The translations under genes were made by a program, and so were the position numbers. Below the pieces are notes generated by a model. It saw only the letters and a list, made by a program, of their open reading frames with translations, searched no databases and was not told the origin of the DNA. 64,000 nucleotides of DNA from Bettongia penicillata ogilbyi (lineage: Eukaryota; Chordata; Mammalia; Diprotodontia; Potoroidae). The stretch is from assembly GCA_023548195.1 (NCBI GenBank), contig JAJHZJ010000532.1:1568725-1632724 (forward strand), in the 5' to 3' direction. Positions 45,423-57,165 of the stretch are shown here, one piece after another (the first letter of the stretch is position 1; every line of letters starts with the position of its first letter).

Positions 45423-46590
45423 TTGCCTTATGCTACCACTGTGTCGTCCCCATTTCATCTTCTGACTAGTTGATCAGTTCAATCAATATGGAAGGAACTA
45501 CTCTAGGTCATGAAGATAAACCTTCAGCAATTCTTACGTTCAGTGTTCATTCAAAATATCAGGAAACTTAACTAGGTGTAAAGCACAACTTGTGCTGTGG
45601 GCAGGAACAAACATGAATAAGATGTGCTCTGTGCCCTTAAGTAGCTTAAAATCAAATAGGCAGGCCCAAAGTTAGTGTCAAGAAATTTTTCCTTCAGCTC
45701 AAATACCTTCCTACCTGCCTTCATTTTACTTTTCTGTGGGGATGGGCAAATGCTCAGCGCCTTTCTAACAGGACCTACTCAAAGCATTTTATCTTTAGAC
45801 TAAACTTGCAAAAGTACCCTGGTAGAGGGGAAGAGGAAGCTGTGAGGAAAATGATAGAGGGAACAGCTTCCCCCTTCTCTTTCTCTGGGCAGCAGTCTCG
45901 GGATCCAGGCAGAATGACGGAGATGATAGCAGCCTTTGGAATCAAGACACGGGGTTACCTCGACACTAGCAAGAGTGGGCAGTAAATTTATTTGGAGGAT
46001 TCAAGACTTATAAGACCTGAAAGATGAGCTGACTTTTTCATCAGGGATGTATGATATCTCAAGTAACATCCACATAAGTAAATGAATGGTGCCTATAAAA
46101 TTGAAATACTATATCAAGGAATCTGGATGTTAATGTGAGGGAAAAACTTGGAAGCTGGCCATGAAGGATTCTGTCACTCACTAGTGTTACTATTGTGCGT
46201 TCTGAAAAACCTTAAAAAACGCTGGAGAGCGGCAGATTGGCCTCGCCTCTGCTTCCTAACCCTTCCAAATAGTGCATTATTTTGGCTTGAACCACAAACA
46301 GATGCTGCACACAAATAAGGCAGTGTGTGTGTGGGGGGGTGGGGTGGCACGCGCCGCCTTCAACTTCTGCTGGAATTAGAATCATTGATGTCAGAAGAGC
46401 ATTGCAGACACTTGCAATTTTTGGAAGTTAGTATATATGCGTATATATAGTCACATGTATATATATTTAGTCACACATCTACATTTATAGTCACACAAAT
46501 TATTCATTTTAAAGCTATTATCAATATAAAAATGTCAGTGTTTAAACAGATTGTGGTGCCTCAATTTCAGATAAGTAGGTGCCAACTGCA

Positions 46591-46810
46591 GGGCAGCTAG
46601 GAGACTCAACGGATAGAGCAATGGGTCTGGCATCAGGAAGACCTGAATTCAAATGCGGTCGCAGATACTTAGTAGCTGTGTGAGCTTTGGCAAGTCCCTT
46701 AACCTGCTTTCTTTAATTCACATGAGAAGGAAATGACAAGCCAGTTCAGTGTCTTTACCCCTTGGTGTGCTATGGTGCACGGGTTACAAAGAGTTGGACT
46801 TGACAGTACC
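46591..46810 (+). repeat. Marsupial SINE, sense
   Basis: Head gggcagctaggagactcaac, B-box-like gaattcaaatgcgg and a diverged tail (aaggaaatgacaagccagttc ... ttacaaagagttggacttgac). Confidence 0.85.
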
Positions 46811-47147
46811 TAGGTGCTTATTGTTCAGGATGACAGTCAGGATAAAGGATCTGTGATGGGCTCAGCTTTGATATTTCTTGGCCAGAGGCAAATTTTCCAA
46901 GCCTCACCTCTGCCTTCTAGTCAAGAAGCATCTAGAAAAATCGAGGCACTCATCTAGGAAACTGAACCACAAAGCCTACTTTTATCAGAAGGACCCAGAT
47001 AACGATTTGTGCAATGTTTCTATTTGGTCTTAGCAAGCTGGATAATTATCCCCAATTCTAACAGATTGCTGCTGGAAAGAGAGAGAAAAGAGGAAAGGAA
47101 TAACCATTTATATTGCTATTGCCATGTGCCAGGAACTGTGCTGATCA

Positions 47148-47330
47148 CAGAGTGGGGAGAAGGAGACAGGGAGGGAGGGGGGAGGGGGGAGGAGACAGAG
47201 AGGGAGGGAAGAGAAGGAAAGGAGATGGAGAAGGGGAGGGGAAGGGGGGAGACAGAGACAAAGACAGAGAGAGGGGGAGGGAGAAGAATGCAGAGACAAA
47301 AAGAACAGCATGAGGGAAAGAGTACTGAAA
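47148..47330 (+). repeat. Polypurine (G/A-rich) low-complexity tract
   Basis: About 180 bases almost wholly of G and A on the + strand, with ggaggg and gagacagag units. Several overlapping frames on both strands (for example 47009-47443) arise from this composition and show no domain. Confidence 0.85.
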
Positions 47331-48198
47331 CAGTTTCAAATGACAATTTCACCTGTAGCTGTATGACACCTGAGTCTGGATCCTTGCATAACCTCCCTCA
47401 GGTTGTGGTTTTGTGCTGTCATACAAGAAAGGTTTCTTTTTAAATTTTATGAAATGCTATCGGTTGAAGCCCCAGATGCCAGAATGTCAAATGGTAGCAT
47501 TGATTCCTGTAGACCTAGGCAAGGACAAGGAATACTCCATCATAGTAACTTGTCCTAAGTGTATTCAACAAGTTTGGTCACCTTAGTTACTAGAAAGGGA
47601 GGTAGTGACAGGACTGCAGTCTGGATAGGAAATGTTGTTAGGAAAGATCTTCCTTAGGAAGTGTGAATTGCTTTGTGCGATTGGCTTGGATATTTTGGGG
47701 TGAGGGCAAGTATCAGTAGGTTTACCATTTGAGATCAGTTCTGAGCTGTATTACTGTCTGCACTGACACTAAGATGGTAAGCGGCAGAGGAAGGGACAGG
47801 TTGCATCTAGGGGGCAAAGACTACCCCTCAGAAAACCCAGAACAGGTCAGAAATGGACGTTGAGACTTCCCTGCTGTCCCTCAGGAAAAAAATGCTTTTC
47901 TATGCAGCACTGCAGCTTCACTTTCTGGATTAATCCTCTTCCTAAATTTTCTGCTTTTCTCCCATAATCATTAACTTTGAGACTCTTCTCAACGGATGTT
48001 TTCCATCCTCCCCTTTAAATAAAGCCATGCAGCCTTACCTATAAATAGAAGTTTTAGTCTACTTGGAAACTTTTTTTCCCATCAAAAGTTCCATGACAGT
48101 ATGGAGTAAATGTCCAGCACTCTCTTGATCAGGAAGGCCATCCACAGCAGTCAAATGAATACACTCAGGCACATACAGAATGGGTTTATAAAGCCTAG

Positions 48199-48204
48199 TT
48201 TAAT
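48199..48204 (-). promoter_or_regulatory. LHFPL2: Candidate LHFPL2 polyadenylation signal (ATTAAA)
   Basis: On the minus strand gaattaaactaggc, followed about 20 bases later by ctgtatgtgcctgagtgt, a GT-rich downstream element. It marks the edge of the repeat-poor block. Confidence 0.45.
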
Positions 48205-49068
48205 TCAGATTTTTTAGGGGTGGGAAAGAAGGTGAATACATGTGCACAGGAACCTAGGCAATGCTAGAAAAACAACAGGTTAGTTGAGAACACAATAGGA
48301 GTACCACAAACGATCACTGGCTCAGGCTAAGTCCATCAGCACAGTTTAACTTGTATTTGGCTCAAGTGACTGTCCAATACCAGAGGGCACGGAAGTCCTC
48401 CCTCACTCCGCCCCCCCTCCCATAATGCCTCAGGCCAATGGGGAGTTTCACCACAATCTCAAAAGAAAACATAGTCTTGCCTTCCATCCCTTTGGCCTTA
48501 CAGGGTCATCACTCCTAAATATAAATGTGTAACTACAGGTCTAGGATTTTTATAAAATTCCAATCTGTTACTACACAGAAATGCCTGTACTTTATGAAAA
48601 GCAAGACTGGTGTGGCTGAGATGAGATGTGTGAAAACAGCCTCGAAGCAGTGGTCCCACGTTGATGATAAGTGTAAAAAAAAGCATATTCAGTGATTATA
48701 TATATATATAATATATTTGCTACTAGAGATTAGCCTGACATAAAAGCAGCTTGGCAGCTTCACATTTCAAATTAAAGGCTAGCAAAAAATTGGGCCTGGG
48801 TCCTCAGGCTTAACTTCCCCAAAAAACAAAAAAGTCTGTTGATTTTATAGATTGAGATTCAACTCACGCCAACAATATTTCTTCTCATTTTCTCTCTCTG
48901 GTTCATGTAGCACATTGGGATTGCCATAGGTTTATGAGGTCAAAGCCCACATTCTTAACTCTCCTTTGCTTTGAACAGGATGATTTCCCCCCTCCCCCCA
49001 ACCCTGTTCCAACTCTTCTCCAGTTTTCAAGAACAAAACATATGCCTTTGTTATTGCACATCTCTCAC

Positions 49069-49160
49069 AGACTTGTATATGTATATATATACATGTACTT
49101 GTATGTATATATATGTGCATACATATACATATATACATGCACATACATATATTAAATATG
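49069..49160. repeat. Alternating TA/CA tract
   Basis: About 90 bases of alternating purine-pyrimidine (tgtatatgtatatatataca..., later acatatacatatatacatgc), largely self-complementary. It falls inside the inferred LHFPL2 3' UTR. Confidence 0.85.
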
Positions 49161-51277
49161 CTACACTTCAAAAGAAGGATTATGGCACTTACTGAGTACA
49201 TGTTTAACAAAAGGTTATCAAACCACAGATTGAAAATGATTAAAAATATCCCCCCACCCCAAGTCAATATTTTACACTGCTGAGTTAACACACAGGTTTA
49301 AAGAATCCACAGAACCATTGGCAAACATTTCAGGAGACTCATAGTTCATACAGCATCATCGTGACACCGTACAAATTTGCCCAAAGTGGAGGCTTAGGCA
49401 AAATAAGTAGGACTGTTCTGGTGCAATAGTCTAAGCACATGACATTTTCAATGACACAATATGAGATGGTCAACTGAAAGGGATTAGGAATATTGCACCT
49501 TTTTTTTTCCTTTTTTATACCTGCTAGAAAAATGGAAGAGCTGAGAAACAGACAGTTAAAATCTGCATTTCTTCCCTGCATAGTCTCCATCTTGAGTGGT
49601 TTTTAAATAACTATTCGGAATAACCTGAGTCCAGGTCAAGACAATTTTCACTTAGTTTTGGTGGAAGGAGATGCATGGCGGTGAGTGGATGGATGGATTG
49701 ATGCTGGCTTATTTGCTCTTTCAGTCGAGGTGAGCCATCAAGGTCTCATGTCACCTTTATCCACCAAGGATATTTCCTTCCTGTTATATGGTTAGCTTCA
49801 GTGTGTGGGATATTTTTCAGTGGTTTCATTTTCTTGCTACTTTGTAAGAAAGTCTTGCAAGGTCCAACTAATGGAATGAAAATATTTTTCCTTTTGGCTC
49901 TGGACACACGTTTACATCTTGTAATTGATGGGAAGAGAAGAACTCTAGCCATGGCAGCATTCTTACAGCCAAGACGACAGCCACACAGATGAAGGTGATG
50001 ATGACATCATGTAAAGAGAGGTGACTTACTGGTTCTTGAAGTTCTTTAAGCCCATAGAAATTAACTGCACTTCAAAAAGGAGACTGAGGTTGTCTTGAGG
50101 ATTGAAATGAAAGAGACAAAAAATGGGTGTGGGAACATTTTGTTGGCGAATCAAGAAAAGATCTTTGCCTAATGAATAAAACTACAATACTTTGCCCTAA
50201 AAGCAATAACCAAACACACAATGAAGCTGGGGATGTGTCTACAAAGAAACTTTAAGGTGAGAGCACGAATACAAGATTGAAGCCCATGCCTCCTTAGAGT
50301 CTTTTTTAACCCTAGGATTATAGGTGATAACAGATCCACAGTGCAGACAACAAAAATGAGAGAGAATCCACTCTTCAAAAAAAAAAAAAGCTGAATCACC
50401 AAGTTTAACACCCACCTCTTCCTTTTCATCTGAGTCACAGGATTTACAATTTACTTACTGTGGACTTTGGTCAAAATGGGAACTAGTGGTTAGAAGAGAA
50501 GGCCTTAATAGTCTTTCTTTCTCAGCTTCAGAGCTAACTTCCATCCTTTAGTTCATAGTGGGTGGTTCCTGGAGTTAGGTCAGACTAATCTACAGCCAAG
50601 CTTTAGCTGCTCCTGGCATCATGGCATGTGTGTGTCCTCACAAGCGACTGCAATCACTAGGTGAAAGGCAAGAGTCCTGGAGTGATTATGCAGCTTTTAA
50701 AGTGGGCTACTTGAGAAAATCTTAGAAATCCCAAGTTTTGGAGCACTTCTAAAGGTTCAAAAGACTCAGTCTCCCAGGGGGTTGGCTCAACCCTCTGGCC
50801 CTCCACTGCTGAGTCTACAAACTTACTGAGGACAGACAGGAAGGGAAAGAGCAGAAGGAAATAGGAAGAAACCTTCACAGAACTCTTTCCCTCCTGAGAT
50901 TAGAATGATTAAGGATGAAACTTGAGAATTTAATCCTAGTAAGTCCTCACAGAATGAATGGATAGCAGTTCTAAAGCTGGAGGCACAGTGTTTTAGCAGC
51001 TTAGTGCTAGAACAAAATGGGGAAGACCATCTCCCCCCAAAAAGGCCTTCCTCAGTGTTCAGAGTACTACATCACCCCTTAACTTACTCCTGTACTTTTA
51101 CTCCAATGATCTTTGCGTTGCCATATTTTTGAGTGACTAGAAAAAAATTCCACTTGGTAATTTTGGATATTGATTTGATTGTTTGAAGTGATCATCATTT
51201 TTAACTTGATTCACTATATGTTTCTGAGTCTCCTTCCACCCTGACTTCTAATCAATTAGCTTGGGAGCTCTTGATTA

Positions 51278-51530
51278 AAATCAAAGCACTAGAGCTGGAA
51301 AGGGCCTTAGAAGCCATGTACTCTAACCTCCCCAACTTGCAGATCAGAAAACTGATGTCCACCATCAGTTGGGTGTGACTCTCTGTGATCACAAAGGCAG
51401 CCTGACCATCATCCACAGCCTTTTGTGCTTGGTAGAATGGAAGGTCCTTATGAGCAAGAACAGTTTTCTTTTTGACTTTGTGCCTGGCACACAACAGCAG
51501 CTTACTGCTTAGTAAATTGAATTGATACAA
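51278..51530. repeat. Old SINE-like stretch in the LHFPL2 3' UTR
   Basis: 'aaagcactagagctggaaagggccttagaagcc ... cttgcagatcagaaaactga' and 'gtgcctggcacacaacagcagc' recall ancient mammalian SINE/LINE 3' text. It is too diverged to name. Confidence 0.45.
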
Positions 51531-53754
51531 CATGCTGGAACTTAAAGAATCAAGGGTCACTTTCCTACCATGAAGAGGAACTGGAGTAGGAATACCTAGC
51601 CCCCAAGGAGATCATGAATTTTCCTAAGTATTCTAATACAAGAGATCCAAAGAAAAACACATGACTTGGCTTTGCTGAGTAGGATGGAAAAAATTCTACT
51701 AAGCAGACTGCTAGGGCTACTGTTGTTTCCAGTCAAGGCAATGTTTGAAGCTAAAAGGTTGTTGTAAGAAAGCAAAGATAAGGACACGTCTCTGAGGGTC
51801 TCTTTGAAGGTTTCCTTGGGATTTGGCGGTCAATTTGATTTCACTGATGTACATGTTTAGATACTTTATGAAATAATAGAAAAAGCAACAGCATCAGCTA
51901 ATTTGACAAAAATCCTTTTTTCTAAATCTGGTCCAGATTTGGCCAGTTCATGAATGTGAAGGAACATAAATGAAGACTTCACGCCTAAAAACTAGGGACC
52001 GTAGTTTCAAGCGGAGTATTACAAATATCATTTGAAACATAGGTGTGCCTTCTGGTCCCCAAGGCATTTTCCAAGGTTAGTAGAAGGAGTCTTCCTGAGT
52101 TTGTCCATGTACCTGCACATGCAGAGGGCATCCATAGGGTATTTCTGACTCTGGGGAAGCATTCCTTCATTACAGTCATTTCATCATCTTTAAGTCTGTC
52201 TTCCACAAGAGTTGCTATGCCTAGAAAAACTCAAGTCACATGACTAGCTGTCTTTTTTTTTTAAATTAAAAAATGTCAGTTGTGGTAACTGTATTACCGC
52301 TGTTGCTTCTAGATTTGGAAATACAGCTGACAGCAATGTGGTGAACAAACAGTGGGAAAATGTCTCCCTACAAATGCTGAGAATTTGGCAGGGCTTCTTA
52401 GTTAAGCATTCGAATGGGCCACAGCTGGCCTTGGGACATCAGTCTCTGGAATGAGGAAAGGGAATGAGTTTTCCTTTGGCAGTTGAATGTAGCCAAGTCC
52501 TAACACCAGGAGAAAAACACATCGGTATTTGAACTGGAAACTGGGACAGCCTCAGAATTCCCCACCAGGCTAGCCTGTTTGACTGTGTTCAAGAAAGAAA
52601 GGCATTTGTCTTTCATTTTAGAGGTAGCCACCACCTAAACTGCTCTGATACTTCTAGATGTGGAGGTCACCTTGCATTTTTTCTCCAAGATTAAGCTGTG
52701 GCGGGTCCTACAAAGCTGGAAAGGCTTCGGGTGGAGGTCTGGTGACAGACTTTGTGTTTGTTGGTCAAGGACCAGCCTAGCTAGGTCCAGAAAGGCACCT
52801 GACCGAGAGTCTGGCACTGAAGGCTGGGGGAGGCGATCTTATTTCGGCCATGGACACTCGATAATACTACACCCTAAAGTGTAAAGAAGCTTCAGTGTCC
52901 ATAGGGCAGATGAAACTCGGAGCCTTTGAGTGTTGAAAAGATCAAAGATGGCAACTTTACCCCTGGTTGTAAGACTTTCGTCTTCTTCCAGTTTCTCCAA
53001 TCTGACTGACTTTTGGTTTGCCTAACCCAAGAAGGTCCCTCATCTCCGGAAGTCTTTGTGTTGGGGAGCTCACAAAGGGCTGCAAATCCAAGGCTAATGT
53101 CACCTTCAGTTCTTCCCACGGTACCCAAGGAAGGCAAGTGTCTTGACCCAGTACCAATAGCCTGCTTAGCCTTTAACGTCTCTGGCTTTTTCCCCGGCAG
53201 GAATTGTGTGGAGTCTCATTTTCACCCAGCAAAGTGTTCGGTAACAGGCAGCAAGCTGTACTTGGAGTCGTTTTAGACAAGTCTTCCTCCACCTCCCAAC
53301 TCATTCTGATCGATGTTCTTGGTACAAGGGTCGATGATGCTCTCAAAACACAGAGTGAAGAACCCTTGGGATGCCCCCAACCCACTTTCCTGTCTCGTCC
53401 TGTCCAGAATAAAGGCTGCTGGCTTTCTTACTTAACTCAGACTCCAGGGAAGATGCAGTCTCACAATGACAGCATTTGTCAGCTACTTAACATAGTTTAC
53501 ATGCTATTTACATGCTTCTAAACTCCCTCCCCAACCTTGCCCCATTGGTGGCTTGCGGCCAGCTTCTCTGACATGGACTGTTTCTTCCTGTTGGCTCCTC
53601 AGAGACCTGGGAGAAAGAAGGATGGTTTCAGGAGAAACAGGCCCCTGACGACACATGGGGTGGTGTCAATCAGTGAAAACAGGAAAGTGGATCCATTTCC
53701 AAAGTTAATCAGGAAAGAACAGGCTCTGATCTCTCTCTCTCTTTCTTTCTCAAA

Positions 53755-54011
53755 TTAAAGGAGGCAGATCAGATTTTTCCCTTCTTCAATTTCTTCTTGT
53801 ACTTTGTCACTGGATGTGGCAATCTCGGCTTGTGCTGAGAAGACGGCACAGATGAACGTCAGGACAGTGCCACCAATGGCTGTGTAGAAGGCCCAGCCTA
53901 AAGAGCATTCTCCTAGTTTATAGGCAGAAGCATAATGTCCACAGTAGTTTATTGCCTTCTGGGAACCCCAACCAGCAGGGTAGAGTATCAAGCCTAGGAT
54001 AAGGAACAGAC
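53755..54011 (-). CDS. LHFPL2: LHFPL2 terminal coding exon: last membrane spans and C-terminal tail
   Basis: On the minus strand the exon starts after cttcctttag with GT, completing a split Gly codon, and runs 84 full codons to TAA at 53757-53755. It encodes the C-terminal third of LHFPL tetraspan subfamily member 2 (about 228 residues in human as I remember it). In order: the rest of span 3 ([15 protein letters not shown]), an extracellular loop with paired cysteines ([19 protein letters not shown]), span 4 ([20 protein letters not shown]), and the tail with [19 protein letters not shown]. The match to my memory of the human protein is near-exact. The earlier exons, which would hold spans 1 and 2, lie beyond the right edge. 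LHFPL2 is a membrane protein of the LHFP branch of tetraspans, studied for its role in the mouse reproductive tract. The open frame continues upstream to 54084, but that part is intron. Confidence 0.96.
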
Positions 54012-54602
54012 CTAAAGGAAGAAAAAAACCGAGAATAAGATAAAGAGCTGACAATGAAATAGAAGATTCATCAGAGCTAGACAAACATTCCTATTGAAGT
54101 GTTCCTAACAAAGATGGTGCCTGCTCTGGACAACCGCAGAGTGACCTTCCAACGCATGGTGCCCTTTCTGTTGCGGACAGCTGGAGACTCCAACTCTAAC
54201 AGGTTGTTGCCTTTGAGCGGCCCCAGAGAGCAGCATGGCATGGCCTAGATCAGTTCCCTCCCATTATGACAGGAAGGTCACCTCTTTTATAGAGCTCTGT
54301 TGGCAGAGAGGGCAGTCCAGGCCTGCTTCTGGCAATCTCCCCTTTTAGAGAAAATGGAAATTGAAAAGATCCTCTCGGGGTCCTAGGTAGTCTCATTATA
54401 AGTGCAGGACACCCATGAAGATCAGCTTGCCAACTTTCAGCACAGCACTGCGAATCACCCGAAGAGAAAGGTATAATGGCTCCCATTTCTGTGGCACGGT
54501 GTGGGGCAATGCAGATGACACTGAACTTGCAGTTGTGAAGTCCTGGGCTTCGAATTTGTTTTGGACATTTGCCTTATATCTTAGGGGGACCATAAGCTTG
54601 TT

Positions 54603-54870
54603 CATTCATTCATTAAATATTTGTTAAGAGTCTACTATATGCCAGGCCCTGTACTAAGTATACTAAATACTGAGAGATACAAAAGAGGCAAAAGACAGTC
54701 CCTGCTCTCAACGGGCTTACAATCTAGTAAAGCAAAGCAAGCTATGTAAGAGATAAATAATTAACAAAGGGAAGGAACTAGAATTAAGAAGTCACTGGGA
54801 AAGGCTTCCTGTAGGAAGTGGAATTTTAGCCGGACTTAAAGGAAGCCAGGGAGGCCAGTAGTTGGAGACT
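54603..54870 (-). repeat. L2 LINE 3' end, antisense
   Basis: 'cattcattcattaaatatttgttaagagtctactatatgccaggccctgtactaag ... cagtccctgctctcaacgggcttac ... aggcttcctgtaggaagtgg' is the antisense L2 3' end, well preserved. Confidence 0.75.
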
Positions 54871-54929
54871 ATATTGTATTTTTTATGGAATCCTAATAGA
54901 GCTGCCCCCAGCCCCAATATTCTAATGTC

Positions 54930-55680
54930 ATCACAGGCCCACTGTACTTACTTAGCCAATGTCCTAATTTCTTCGTAAATGCCTTACTGCTCACTACAAC
55001 AACAGACGAGTCCATGAACTCATAGTTCTCACAGAAACAGCAGGTGTGGGAAGCCAGCCATTATCTCTACTGAGGCACTGCCCTCAGACCTATTCCTCAT
55101 ATTTCCCACAGAAACAGCAGGGGTGACCATGTACTCATCCACAGCCATATCCATCTAGTCCCAGATAGGACCACAACAGTCAGCCAATCAGAAAGCAGCA
55201 CCATTAGGATGCCCAAGCATGATGTGGACCCCAAAACAATAGAAGAGACTTTTCCTAAGTAGGTACCTGTGCAGTAATAGTAAAGAACTGACCTAGAGTG
55301 AACTTATGATGTAGAGAGGCTTATTATAATATCATCATATATACATACCCCCCCAATGGGCTTCTCTGTATGCATTGTGGGAAATTGTATGCACAGTTCC
55401 ACTGTGGCTGGGACCCCTCCTCCATTACCTAATCCCTTAACAAACTCCTTCTTCCTTTTTAATATTAATCATATTCCTATATTCTATGTAAATTTCTGTT
55501 ATGCAATTGCATCTTTAACCTATAAAAATCCATCTTGCTTTCTCTGAAGTTGCTGGTTTCTCTTGGAACTTAGCCTGCTAATGCCTATACCTAGATTAGA
55601 GGTGGTCTGACTTGGAATTAATTCTTTAAGATGGTTCCAACCTAACACATTTAGGGTTAGGGTTGAAACCTCAACATATT
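54930..55680 (+). mobile_element. Possible degraded LTR
   Basis: A non-L2 block with a TATA-like cctataaaaatcc near 55519, preceded by a CCAAT-like motif (agccaatcag near 55183), and ending '...ggttccaacctaaca' or 'cctcaaca'. The order recalls an LTR, but I could not fix TG/CA ends or a duplication. Low certainty. Confidence 0.3.
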
Positions 55681-55689
55681 TTTTGACCT

Positions 55690-56145
55690 GGCAGAGATCT
55701 TAGAAATTACTGAATCCAACTAATTTTCCAGCTTAGGCAAATGAGGCACAGAAAAGATAAATTACTTGCCCAAGGTCACACAGCTAGTAATTATCTGAAG
55801 AAAGATTTGAATTCAGGTCTTTCTAACTGCAAGTCTAGCACTATCACCATGCCACCCACTTACTGGCTGTGGGACTCTGGGCCAGTCATTCCCCTGTTTG
55901 AGCTTCAGTCTTTCTCATTTTTAAAATGAAGGGGTTGGACTTCAAGGCCTCTAATGTGTGTTCAAGACTGGAATTGCTGAGCTCAGGTTTACAAAGGATT
56001 TTGTTCACAATAACCCTGGTAGTGCAAATGCAGTTAATCCCATTTTAGGGATGAGGAAAGTGAGACTCGGAGAGCTAAAGTAACTATTCCCCCTCAAGCT
56101 GATAACAGGCTGCGCCACTGCAAGCCAGTTGTCAGATTTCTCCCT
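55690..56145 (-). repeat. Cluster of MIR-type SINE pieces
   Basis: 55690-55862 is antisense (aatgaggcacagaaaagataaattacttgcccaaggtcacacagc), 55863-55960 is a sense tail (gggactctgggccagtcattcc ... aaaatgaaggggttggac), and 55985-56145 is antisense again (cccattttagggatgaggaaagtgagactcgg). Confidence 0.6.
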
Positions 56146-56449
56146 CATTTGTCTACGCAATAAAAAGCAAACAACCTGCATGTTATGCTTCTTCTCTGGG
56201 TGCTTATATTGAGCACAGCGTAAAGTAAGGCTTCATTTTATGAAGATAAGGGAGAAACTCTTGTTTTCATCCTGGTAGGTCCTCCAGCCATGACCGTAGA
56301 ATAAACACTCATCTCTCCCAGTCATCAGTTGGACTGTTCCTTGGACAAACCAAATCATGACAGGTTTTTTTTTCTTCTTCTGGTGGGGTCAAAGATCCAG
56401 AACAAGTCCCAGCTATCAGCTGAGAAGCAGTTTTTTAGGTGGGGGGGAG

Positions 56450-57165
56450 GAAGGAAATAAACATTTATAAAGCACTTACTAACAGTGCTAGACACTATGT
56501 TAAGCACTACTTAAAAACGATTATTTGATTTTGAATTTATGGAACGAAGCAAGCATTTCTATAACAGTGTAGTAAAAAGATGGATATAGTGTTGTACTAT
56601 ATATAACTTTCTATTCCTTTTAAATATATGATAAAATTATCATGTAAATTTCTTTTTTCCCCTTTTTTTCTTCCCTCCCCTTCCTAGAGATGGCTACCTA
56701 GACACAGATAGGCGTAAGTGTGCGTGTATGTATGTATATATGTGTATATATGTAAAATTATTCCATATATACTTCTATTTATCAGTTCTTTCTCTGGATG
56801 CAGAGAGCACCTTTCTTCATATGTCCTTTGTAGCTAATCTGGGTATTTGTAATTCTTAGAATGACTTATTCACTCAGAGTAGTTCTAAAAACAATCTTGT
56901 TGGTTTTGTCTATTTGCTTGGTTCTGTATCCTTAGCCCTTGTCCATTATTTCATGCAAGTCTTTCCATGTTTTTCTAAGGTCACTGAGTGCATCATCTCT
57001 TACAGCTAAGCACTTTTTACAAATATTATCTCCAATCCCCACAACAATGTTGTGAGAAAGGAGCTATTATTGAGAAAACTGGGGCAGAGGGTCACCCAGC
57101 TAGGAAGTGTCTGGCACAACACTAGAACTCAGATCTTCTGGATTCTGGACTGTCCCTGCCCCTTT
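56450..57165 (-). repeat. MIR SINE, antisense, split by an L1 fragment
   Basis: 56450-56520 (aacatttataaagcacttac ... ctatgttaagcact) and 57003-57165 (ctaagcactttttacaaatatt ... ccacaacaatgttgtgagaaaggagctattattg) are the two halves of a MIR. The shared taagcact at the junctions looks like a target-site duplication. Confidence 0.6.
56523..57002 (-). repeat. L1 3' fragment, antisense, inserted in a MIR
   Basis: 'gaatttatggaacgaagcaagcatttctataac ... ttctctggatgcagagagcacc ... gtctttccatgtttttctaagg' closely parallels 62515-63165. The inner tract 56720-56760 is a TG/TA microsatellite. Confidence 0.65.

Larger units (their letters stand above)
37206..48184. other. Intergenic region between the convergent genes
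   Basis: About 11 kb between the inferred 3' ends of SCAMP1 and LHFPL2, rich in nested repeats. 37206-38056, 41310-43250, 44920-45180, 45425-46590 and 46815-47140 show nothing I can name beyond simple AT or GT tracts. No coding exon or RNA gene is supported. Confidence 0.7.
48185..53754 (-). other. LHFPL2: LHFPL2 3' UTR (extent inferred)
   Basis: About 5.6 kb downstream of the LHFPL2 stop hold only one old SINE-like stretch (51278-51530) and a TA/CA microsatellite. The flanks on both sides are full of repeats. Low repeat load over this length is the mark of a long 3' UTR, as at SCAMP1. I found no AATAAA on the minus strand between 47.4 kb and the stop. An ATTAAA at 48199-48204 with GT-rich sequence just beyond it is the best candidate end, and another is at 50929-50934. 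The extent is therefore an inference. The many short frames here are chance. Confidence 0.5.

Noticed and set aside
47009..47443. 144-codon Arg/Glu/Gly-rich frame and its antisense Ser/Pro/Leu frames
   Set aside because: They result from a polypurine low-complexity tract and show no conserved motif.
48932..49291. 119-codon frame containing ICMYICICMHIYI-type repeats
   Set aside because: It is a translation of the TA/CA microsatellite.
54012..54084. Extension of the LHFPL2 frame upstream to an ATG-like start
   Set aside because: It crosses a clear splice acceptor (pyrimidine tract plus tttag), and the residues upstream do not match the LHFP family.
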